Part shown: positions 57,665 through 64,000 of the stretch, in pieces
How positions within the stretch are numbered: the first letter of the stretch is position 1
How the letters are laid out: each line of letters begins with the position of its first letter
Source: Methylorubrum extorquens
GTDB lineage: Bacteria > Pseudomonadota > Alphaproteobacteria > Rhizobiales > Beijerinckiaceae
Direction of reading: 5' to 3'
NCBI RefSeq assembly: GCF_024169925.1
Contig: NZ_JALJXF010000001.1
Coordinates: 3,974,001-4,038,000, forward strand
Length of the DNA: 64,000 bases
Program-made: the position numbers and the translations under genes
Notes under the pieces: generated by a model
What the model was told of the DNA's origin: nothing
Databases searched by the model: none
Seen by the model: the letters and a program-made list of their open reading frames with translations, nothing else

Positions 57665-59191
57665 ATGGCTTATGTGGATCTCGGTGGGCTCCGGGTCACC
57701 GATCCACCGACTGCCGCCTCCGAGCCCGAGCCGCGATTAGGCAACGCTCTCCTCCCCCGCATTCTCTACGCCACCCCCGAGATGGCGGATTTCGTGAAGA
57801 CCGGCGGCCTCGGCGAGGTTGCGGGCGCCCTGCCCCGCTCCCTGCGTCGCCACTACGACGTCCGCGTTCTCATTCCCGGCTACGCGCAGGTTCTCGCCGG
57901 GCTCGACAACCTGACGATGATCGCCCGGCTCGGCAGCTTTGCCGGCGTTCCGGGCTGCGAACTCGGCTTCGGCACCACGCCGGACGGCCTTGGCGTCTAC
58001 GTGCTGGTTGCCCCCGATCTGTATGAGCGCGACGGCACGCCCTACGGCGACGAGCGCGGCGATTTCGGAGACAACGACCTGCGGTTTGCCCGCCTCAGCC
58101 GGGCGGCGGCGGAACTGGCCGGGGGCATCGACCCGTTCTGGTCGGCCGACCTGCTGCACCTCAACGATTGGCAGACCGCGCTGGCCCCGGCCTACATGTC
58201 CTGGCTCGGCATCCGCCGCCCGAGCGTGCTGACGATCCACAATCTCGCCTACCAGGGCCTGTTCCACCGCGACAATCTCGGCCGGGTCGGCGTACCGGAC
58301 CACGCCTTCCAGATGGATGGCGTGGAGTTCTACGGGCAACTCTCCTTCCTCAAGGCCGGCATCTATCACGCCTCGCACGTTACCACGGTAAGCGAGACCT
58401 ATGCCCGCGAGATCACCACGCCCGAAGGCGGCTGTGGCCTCGACGGCCTGCTCCGCACCCGCGCCGCACAGGGCCGCCTGACCGGCATTCTCAACGGCAT
58501 CGACGAGAGCTGGGATCCGCGCACCGACCCGCACCTCGCCACCCGCTTCGAGACCGACGACTGGAAGGGCAAGCGGGCCAATGCCGACGAGGTGCGCAAA
58601 GCTTTCGGCATGGCGGTCTCCCGCGGGCCGCTCTTTGCCATCGTCTCGCGCCTCGTGCACCAGAAGGGGATCGACCTCAGCATCAGCGCCGCCGAGTCGA
58701 TCGTCGCCGAGGGCGGCCAGCTCGTGGTGATCGGCCAGGGCGAGGGCCGGTTCGAGGAGGCCCTGCGCGATCTCGCCGGGCGCCATCCCGACCATGTCGG
58801 CGTCCATGTCGGCTTCCGGGAAACCGAGGCGCGCCGCATCTTCGCCGGCAGCGATTTCCTTCTGATGCCCTCGCGCTTCGAGCCCTGCGGGCTGGCGCAG
58901 ATGTACGCGCAGCGCTTTGGCTCCCTGCCGATCGTGCGCCGCACCGGCGGCCTCAACGATACGGTGGAGGACGGGGTCACCGGCTTCACCTTCGGTGAGG
59001 CTTCGCCAAAGGGGCTGACCTCGGCGATACGCCGCGCCTTCGACACCTTCGGCCAGAAGAAGCGCCTCAACACCATGCGGCGCAGCGCCATGTCCCGCTC
59101 CTTCGGCTGGGACGGGGCGGCGCTGAACTACTGCAACCTCTACGCCCGCGCCTTCGGCAACCACACCGCCCGCCGTTGGAAGGCGGCCTGA
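57665..59191 (+). CDS. glgA: Glycogen synthase (ADP-glucose, GT5)
   Basis: Extends alpha-1,4-glucan from ADP-glucose. 508 residues from the ATG at 57665. The ADP-glucose motif KTGGLGEVAGALPRSL lies near residue 45, LHLNDWQTALAPAYM is the N-domain loop, TIHNLAYQGLFHR follows, and the C-terminal domain has SRLVHQKGIDL and RFEPCGLAQMYAQRFGSLPIVRRTGGL. An ATG at 57599 would add 22 Ala/Arg-rich residues. glgC and glgB are not in this window. Confidence 0.95.
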   Translation: MAYVDLGGLRVTDPPTAASEPEPRLGNALLPRILYATPEMADFVKTGGLGEVAGALPRSLRRHYDVRVLIPGYAQVLAGLDNLTMIARLGSFAGVPGCELGFGTTPDGLGVYVLVAPDLYERDGTPYGDERGDFGDNDLRFARLSRAAAELAGGIDPFWSADLLHLNDWQTALAPAYMSWLGIRRPSVLTIHNLAYQGLFHRDNLGRVGVPDHAFQMDGVEFYGQLSFLKAGIYHASHVTTVSETYAREITTPEGGCGLDGLLRTRAAQGRLTGILNGIDESWDPRTDPHLATRFETDDWKGKRANADEVRKAFGMAVSRGPLFAIVSRLVHQKGIDLSISAAESIVAEGGQLVVIGQGEGRFEEALRDLAGRHPDHVGVHVGFRETEARRIFAGSDFLLMPSRFEPCGLAQMYAQRFGSLPIVRRTGGLNDTVEDGVTGFTFGEASPKGLTSAIRRAFDTFGQKKRLNTMRRSAMSRSFGWDGAALNYCNLYARAFGNHTARRWKAA

Positions 59192-59413
59192 GACGCGGGC
59201 CACCACGGTTTCCGCCCGAATCGAGCGGGCAACCGTGTCAGCAAGCCCACGCTGCGCTCCAAAGAAGTCCACATCCGCCCTTGCGAAGGGGCCAATCGGA
59301 CTGGCGATGACGCCCGACACCGTTGCGGGAACACCGCGTTCGCAGGGACGGTTTCCGGTAAAATCTCCTTTTGCTTCCATGGCACGGAACGACGCAATCC
59401 GCGTTGTGCGTGC

Positions 59414-60193
59414 ATGGACGCGACTGTGACGCTCACGCGCACGAACCCTCTGATCTTAAGGCTTCGCTACGGCGCGGATCTCGATGCCGGCGACAAGGCG
59501 TTGCTGGCCGACCTATCGCGATCCAGCCGCAGCCTGGAGGCGCAGCAGGATATCGTGCGGGCCGGCGACCGGGCGGCGGGTGTCCACCTCGTGCTCGAAG
59601 GCTACGCCTTCCGCTACAAGCTCATCAATGACGGACAGCGCCAGATCCTCGGGTTGCTCCTCCCGGGCGATTTCTGCGATCTGCAATCGATCGTACTCGG
59701 CCCGTCCGACCACTACATCGCGGCGCTGACCGCGTGCACGGTCGCCGACATCCCGCAGGATCGGGTCGATGCCCTGGTCTTCCGCGATTCGCGCCTCTCC
59801 CGGGCGCTGTGGTGGGCGACCCTGGTCGATGAGAGCATCCTGCGCGAATGGCTGGCCAGCATGGGCCAGCGCTCGGCCGACAAGCGCATCGCCCACCTGT
59901 TCTGCGAGTTGCTGCTGCGCCAGCAGCTCGTCGGAGCGGCCGGGGAGCGGGACTGCCCGCTGCCCCTGACCCAACCGATGCTTGCCGACATCCTCGGTAT
60001 CACGACGATCCATGTCAGCCGCATCCTGCGCGATCTGCGCCTTGCCGGGCTGATCCAATTGAAGGACCGCCAGCTCCACGTTCCGGACGTCAAGCGCCTG
60101 CAGGCGTTCTGCGACTTCGATCCGACCTACCTGCACCTCATCAGGATGCCGGATCTCGAAGCCGCCACGGACATGGCTCGCACCGGACACTGA
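59414..60193 (+). CDS. Crp/Fnr family transcriptional regulator
   Basis: 259 residues. The cyclic-nucleotide-binding fold is seen in IVRAGDRAAGVHLVLEGYAFRYK and ILGLLLPGDFCDLQSIVLG; the C-terminal winged helix is PLTQPMLADILGITTIHVSRILRDLRLAGLIQL. The N-terminal region lacks the Cys cluster of Fnr, so oxygen sensing by an Fe-S cluster is unlikely. The ATG at 59414 has a poor ribosome binding site. It is 222 bp after glgA with its own promoter probable; its targets are unknown. Confidence 0.92.
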   Translation: MDATVTLTRTNPLILRLRYGADLDAGDKALLADLSRSSRSLEAQQDIVRAGDRAAGVHLVLEGYAFRYKLINDGQRQILGLLLPGDFCDLQSIVLGPSDHYIAALTACTVADIPQDRVDALVFRDSRLSRALWWATLVDESILREWLASMGQRSADKRIAHLFCELLLRQQLVGAAGERDCPLPLTQPMLADILGITTIHVSRILRDLRLAGLIQLKDRQLHVPDVKRLQAFCDFDPTYLHLIRMPDLEAATDMARTGH

Positions 60194-60322
60194 CGCTGGC
60201 TCTGACGCGCGCGCAGGCCTGCCCCTCGGAAGGATGCCTATACGGCAGGCACGATCATGCCGATTCTCCGTGCCCTGCCCCCGGCCTGTCGCTCGGGCAG
60301 CGCATGAGAACATATAAACGCC

Positions 60323-61159
60323 ATGACAGCCCCCGATCCCGTCCCACAGATCGCTCTCAACGACGGACGGTCCATCCCCCAGCTTGGCTTCGGCGTCTGG
60401 CGCCTGCAGGAAGCGGAAACGCCTGCCCTCGTCGGCACGGCGCTCGGCAGCGGCTATCGCTCGATCGACACCGCCGCGGCCTACGGCAACGAGGCAGGCG
60501 TCGGGCGCGGCCTGCGGGAGACGATCGTCTCCCGGGCCGACGTGTTCGTGACGACGAAGCTCTGGAACGACGCGCAGGGCTACGATGCGACGCGTCAGGC
60601 CTTCGACGACAGTCTCGCCCGGCTGGGCCTGGACCATGTCGATCTCTACCTGATCCACTGGCCCTGTCCCGACCGGGGGCTCTATCTCGACAGCTGGCGC
60701 GCGCTGATCCGTCTGCGGGAAGAGGGCCGCACCGCCTCGATCGGTGTCTCGAACTTCACCGAGGATCAGCTCGAGCGGCTCGTGAACGAGACAGGCGTCA
60801 CCCCCGTCCTCAACCAGATTGAGCTGCATCCGCGTTTCCAGCAGCACGCTTTGCGCGCGGCACATGCTCGGCTCGGCATCGTCACGGAGGCCTGGAGCCC
60901 CTTGGGCCAGGCGCAGGTGCTGGATGAGCCCGCCATCACCCGGATCGCCGACCGCCTCGGGCGCAGCCCGGCCCAGGTGGTGCTGCGCTGGCACATCGAG
61001 AACGGCTTCGTCGCGATCCCGAAATCGGCCACGCCGGCCCGGATGCACGAGAACATCGACGTGTTCGGCTTCTCGCTGACGCCGGACGATCACGCGGCCA
61101 TCGCCGGCCTCGACCGGGCCGACGGCCGGATCGGGCCGGACCCGACGACGTTCCAATAA
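60323..61159 (+). CDS. Aldo/keto reductase (2,5-diketo-D-gluconate reductase-like)
   Basis: NADPH-dependent carbonyl reductase, 278 residues, TIM barrel. The catalytic tetrad is complete: D49 and Y54 in YRSIDTAAAYGNE, K79 in VTTKLWN and H112 in YLIHWPCPD. The C-terminal cofactor loop is VAIPKSATPARMHENIDVFGFSL. The substrate is unknown; AKR5-type enzymes act on many sugars and aldehydes. The ATG at 60323 has an AT-rich region ahead (GAGAACATATAAACG). Confidence 0.93.
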   Translation: MTAPDPVPQIALNDGRSIPQLGFGVWRLQEAETPALVGTALGSGYRSIDTAAAYGNEAGVGRGLRETIVSRADVFVTTKLWNDAQGYDATRQAFDDSLARLGLDHVDLYLIHWPCPDRGLYLDSWRALIRLREEGRTASIGVSNFTEDQLERLVNETGVTPVLNQIELHPRFQQHALRAAHARLGIVTEAWSPLGQAQVLDEPAITRIADRLGRSPAQVVLRWHIENGFVAIPKSATPARMHENIDVFGFSLTPDDHAAIAGLDRADGRIGPDPTTFQ

Positions 61160-61174
61160 GGCCCGGCACGGGCC
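61160..61174. terminator. Short hairpin between convergent genes
   Basis: GGCCCG-GCA-CGGGCC starts one nt after the aldo/keto reductase stop codon and 17 nt before the convergent histidine kinase stop. No U-tract on either side. Confidence 0.4.
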
Positions 61175-61190
61175 GCCCCGGGAGCGGCTT

Positions 61191-63332
61191 TCACCCCGCC
61201 AGCGGCAGCGGTTTCGTCGCGGCAAGTTGCGTGCCGCCCTTGCGCTCCAGCAGGCTCGGCGGCGGCACGGGCGCCTCGATGGTGCAGACGACGCCGTCCG
61301 GCTCGTAGAGCAGCTCGACCTTGCCCGCGAGCTCGCGGGCAAGGCTGCGTTCGATCAGGCGCGAGCCGAAGCCGCGGCGGGTCGGGGGTGAGACCGGCGG
61401 ACCGCCGCTCTCGGTCCAGCGCAGAGACAGCGAGAGTTCGGGCCGGCGCTGCACGGTCCAGGTGATCGTCACCCGCCCACCCTCCTTGGACAAAGCCCCG
61501 TACTTCACGGCATTGGTGCCGAGTTCATGCAGGGCCATGGCGATGGACAGCGCCAGCCGCGGTGCGAGGCGAAGGCGCGGGCCCGATACGACGAAGCGCG
61601 TTTCCTGCCCCTCTCCCGCCTCCAGCGGGCGGATCGCGTCGCCCACCACGGTCTTCAGCTCGGCGCCCTCCCAGCTCTCTCGGGTCAGCACGTCGTGGGC
61701 ACGGGCGAGCGCCAGCAGCCGTGCCTCGAAGGCGGCGCGGGCCGCGAGCGCCTCCTCGCCATCGAGCCCCCGCAGGGATTGCATCGCAATCGATTGGACG
61801 GTGGCCAGGGTATTCTTCACCCGGTGGTTCAGTTCGTTGATGAGCAGGCGCAGATGCTCCTCGGCCCGCTTCGCGTCGGTGACATCGACGCTGCATCCTG
61901 TGAAGCCGAGGAAGGTGCCGTGATCGTCGAGGCGCGGCACGCCCTCGCAACGCAGCCAGCGGATTTCCCCGTTGCGATCGACGACCCGCATCTCGGCCCG
62001 GAACGGATGCCGGTGCTCGAACGCCTCTTGGAACGTCGCCTGAAAAGCCGGCAGATCCGGCGGATGCACGATCGACGCCCAGCCGCCGCCGGCCATCTCC
62101 GCGGCCGGGCGACCGAACAGGTGGTCGAAATGCATGTTGGCGAAGACCACCTCCGCGGTCTCGTCGGTCATCCAGATCAGCGCCGGGGCCGAATCGGCCA
62201 TGTGGCGGAAGCGCGCCTCGCTCTCGCGCAAAGCCGCAAGACCGCGCTGAGTCTCGGCGAGCGCCCGGTCGCGCTCATCACTGCGGGTGCGCAGCCGCAG
62301 CGAGGCTTCCGAAAGTACGTCGGCAAGGCGGCGGATCTCGTGGATCGGCGAGGCGATCCGTGGGATCGCCTGCCCCCGCGCCAGGGCCGGCCCCGTCGCC
62401 GCGAGCTGGCGCAGAGGCTTCGAGACCCGCGACCAGAGGTGGACGGCGAGCACCGACGAGGTGGCGAGCACGAGGAGGCCGAAGCCGCCGAAGGCCCAGA
62501 TCCAGCGCCGCAGCCGCGCTTCGACCAGTTCGCGCGGGATGCTCGCCCCCACGGTCCAGCCGTTGAGCCGCGAGCGCGCCTCGACCACGGTGACGGGCTT
62601 GAAGTTGCGGTCGCGCCCCTCCCAGACGCCGGGCGTGCCCGTCATCGTCTGGCGCAGGGTCGCGAGCCGGGGTTGCCCGATCACGCCCGGCATCTCCGGC
62701 AGTCGCGCGAGCACGACGCCGTCACGGTCCGAGACTCCCGTGACCCAGCCCCGGACCTGCTCGCGTCCGAGGATGCCGGCGATGCGGTTCAGGGGCACCG
62801 AGAAGCTGAGGAGAAAGGCGGTCACCTCGTCGATCCGCACCGGCACCGCGACGGCGTAATGCGCCTGATCCGGCATGGCCCCCGCAAGGAAGCCGGTGAC
62901 CATGGAGCGCTGCCCGCTCTCGATCATTTCGCGGTCGACCGGCAGCGCCGTCACCGGCAGGGGGGCGCCCGGTTTGAGGGCGGTGTTGACGATCTGCTGT
63001 CCGTCCGGCCGGCGCAGCACGAGATCGAGGCCGACCGCCTCGCGCACGAGGCGCGCCTGATTTTCGAAATTGGCAAACTCGCCGTCCTTGAGCCGTGGCG
63101 AGGTGGCGAGCGTCTGCAGCACCGAAACGAGCCCGGCCGTGTCGCGGTCGATCGAGAGCGCGATACCCCGCACGTTCTCCCGGGCATCCTGCTCGAAGCG
63201 GGCGCGCTCGGTGGCAGCGTAGCGGGTCAGCAGGATCGCGGTGAAGATCAGGCCGGGGCCGATCAGCGCGATCACGAGCATGATCAGGTAGAACTGCGTG
63301 GAGAAGCCACGCTGGCCGAGCCGGGAGAGCAT
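61191..63332 (-). CDS. HWE-family sensor histidine kinase
   Basis: 713 residues from the ATG at 63332. First membrane helix at about 15-35, a periplasmic dCache-like sensor region to about 275, second helix about 280-298, HAMP, a PAS domain (about 370-486) and then an HWE kinase core: phospho-acceptor H503 in INELNHRVKNTLATVQSIA, N-box HELGTNAVKYGAL, and the WTE of LSLRWTESGGPPV. No receiver domain is attached. HWE kinases often control the general stress response or light/chemical responses; no cognate PhyR or response regulator lies nearby. A TTG at 63344 is an alternative start. Confidence 0.93.
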   Translation of the reverse strand: MLSRLGQRGFSTQFYLIMLVIALIGPGLIFTAILLTRYAATERARFEQDARENVRGIALSIDRDTAGLVSVLQTLATSPRLKDGEFANFENQARLVREAVGLDLVLRRPDGQQIVNTALKPGAPLPVTALPVDREMIESGQRSMVTGFLAGAMPDQAHYAVAVPVRIDEVTAFLLSFSVPLNRIAGILGREQVRGWVTGVSDRDGVVLARLPEMPGVIGQPRLATLRQTMTGTPGVWEGRDRNFKPVTVVEARSRLNGWTVGASIPRELVEARLRRWIWAFGGFGLLVLATSSVLAVHLWSRVSKPLRQLAATGPALARGQAIPRIASPIHEIRRLADVLSEASLRLRTRSDERDRALAETQRGLAALRESEARFRHMADSAPALIWMTDETAEVVFANMHFDHLFGRPAAEMAGGGWASIVHPPDLPAFQATFQEAFEHRHPFRAEMRVVDRNGEIRWLRCEGVPRLDDHGTFLGFTGCSVDVTDAKRAEEHLRLLINELNHRVKNTLATVQSIAMQSLRGLDGEEALAARAAFEARLLALARAHDVLTRESWEGAELKTVVGDAIRPLEAGEGQETRFVVSGPRLRLAPRLALSIAMALHELGTNAVKYGALSKEGGRVTITWTVQRRPELSLSLRWTESGGPPVSPPTRRGFGSRLIERSLARELAGKVELLYEPDGVVCTIEAPVPPPSLLERKGGTQLAATKPLPLAG

Positions 63333-63434
63333 GCGTCGGATCAAGGCGTCCCGCGGCGTTTGCGCTGAAGGGTTTTTGAGGATGGCGCCCGCTCATCATG
63401 CCCCAGCGCGGGCATACGTGCCAACTGCCCCGGT

Positions 63435-63749
63435 TCAGCCCTCCCGCCCGGCCCGATCGACATGCCCGAGATCCCGCCCCGGATCGAGCCGATCCCGGAC
63501 CCGCTGCTTGAGCACCTTCACATCGGGGAAACCACCATCGCGCACCCGCTCCCAGATGATTTCGGAGTCAAACTCGATCACGAACACCCCGCCGGTGCCG
63601 GGCCGCAGGGCGACCTCGCCGAGATCGTCGCGGAAAGTGGAAAGGAGTTCCTGCGCCATCCACGCCGCACGCAGCAGCCATTGGCACTGCGTGCAGTAGG
63701 TGATGGTGATGCGGGGATTGGCAGGAGTGAGGGCGGTCGCATTGCTCAT
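63435..63749 (-). CDS. SelT/SelW/SelH family (Rdx) protein, Cys form
   Basis: 104 residues. The thioredoxin-like Rdx fold starts ITITYCTQCQWLLRAAWMAQELL with a CxxC redox motif, and continues GTGGVFVIEFDSEIIWERVRDGGFPDVKVLKQRVRDRLDPGRDLGHVD, all typical of bacterial SelW-like proteins. The motif uses Cys, not selenocysteine. The ATG at 63749 has no ribosome binding site; promoter boxes lie very close upstream, suggesting a leaderless transcript. The frame is open to 63836. Confidence 0.88.
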   Translation of the reverse strand: MSNATALTPANPRITITYCTQCQWLLRAAWMAQELLSTFRDDLGEVALRPGTGGVFVIEFDSEIIWERVRDGGFPDVKVLKQRVRDRLDPGRDLGHVDRAGREG

Positions 63750-63754
63750 GTAAA

Positions 63755-63785
63755 TATTAAGTCGTTGTCCGAAGCATGCTGTCAA
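63755..63785 (-). promoter_or_regulatory. Promoter of the SelW-like gene
   Basis: On the minus strand TTGACA (63785-63780) is followed after 19 bp by TTAATA (63760-63755), with the coding ATG only five bases further on. The -35 box is perfect. Transcription would start at or within a few bases of the ATG. Confidence 0.5.
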
Positions 63786-64000
63786 GCGGCGTGCATCACG
63801 CAAGACTTCTACAAGGACAGGGAGACTGACGATCAATTGTCAACGACATGTTCAACGCAACACAGTCCTTTAGGCAAATCCCTCTTTAGAAGCTGAAGCA
63901 ACGACTCGGGAGCCGCCCCTTCCCGCAGCGGCAAGCCGCCCCTATCTCCAAGACCAGCTTCGCCGCCAAGCTCGCCTCAGAGATCGCCTGCCATGTCACA
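63786..64000. other. Window end, no assigned gene
   Basis: No convincing complete gene. The minus-strand frame from the right edge is open for 37 codons and stops with TAA at 63886-63888; it may be the 3' end of a gene outside the window, but its residues (ending CRCGKGRLPSRCFSF) match no family I know. The 63820-63880 stretch is AT-rich and may hold promoters. Confidence 0.3.

Noticed and set aside
59235..59429. 64-codon ORF between glgA and the Crp/Fnr gene
   Set aside because: Starts at a GTG without ribosome binding site and overlaps the regulator start; composition not protein-like.
63886..64000. 3' end of a gene or transposase at the right edge
   Set aside because: Only 37 codons are visible and no motif is recognisable, so no feature beyond an unassigned region is claimed.

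Overview
The window reads as a chromosomal segment of a high-GC alphaproteobacterium of the order Hyphomicrobiales, most likely the Methylobacterium/Methylorubrum group. This rests on gene content and order (rpsB-tsf-pyrH; perM-hdaA divergent from purM-purN; a bamE/cbp3/yceD/plsX/fabH/ihfA/merR block; ornithine decarboxylase with homospermidine synthase), on the long S2 protein with a C-terminal extension, and on several intergenic palindromic repeats of a type I associate with that group. I saw no rRNA, tRNA, CRISPR array, phage or transposase. Almost everything looks like core chromosome, with a slightly more accessory patch at about 40.7-52.8 kb.

Layout. 0-7 kb: a truncated phosphatase gene, a GNAT, ppa, then pyrH-tsf-rpsB and a chemoreceptor on the minus strand. 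7-11 kb: a long acyl-CoA:acetate/3-ketoacid CoA transferase divergent from an aspartate-type aminotransferase. 11-20 kb: ppx-ppk (polyphosphate), hdaA (replication control), a PerM-type transporter, then purM-purN on the plus strand. 20-25 kb: the SpoVR / DUF444 / PrkA stress trio. 25-33 kb: two hypotheticals, merR, ihfA, fabH, plsX, yceD and cbp3 on minus, bamE divergent, then a HAD phosphatase and an Old Yellow Enzyme. 33-36 kb: a GNAT coupled to a periplasmic glucan protein (opgG/opgD). 36-41 kb: a polyamine region (ornithine decarboxylase behind a long structured leader, GNAT, a tiny ORF, homospermidine synthase). 41-43 kb: two tandem Uma2 genes, an Smr-like small protein and a DUF1206 membrane protein. 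43-48 kb: a WbpM-like dehydratase, an SDR reductase and a WecA/WbpL-like initiating transferase, together resembling an O-antigen initiation module. 48-52.6 kb: a GGDEF-EAL protein, a coiled-coil hypothetical and a degenerate ferredoxin/FNR-like protein. 52.6-60 kb: glycogen phosphorylase, a GH13 alpha-glucosidase, glycogen synthase and a Crp/Fnr regulator. 60-64 kb: an aldo/keto reductase, an HWE histidine kinase and a SelW-like protein.

The most interesting item is the ~480-nt leader before ornithine decarboxylase. It resembles the alphaproteobacterial speF RNA in position and structure. It also carries a 14-codon ORF with a Shine-Dalgarno sequence whose stop codon overlaps (GTGA) the start of a second 73-codon ORF that runs through the structured region. 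This could be a peptide-dependent polyamine sensor. Second are two distant copies of a two-hairpin intergenic repeat whose outer stem differs completely in sequence but stays perfectly paired in both, while its loop core is conserved.
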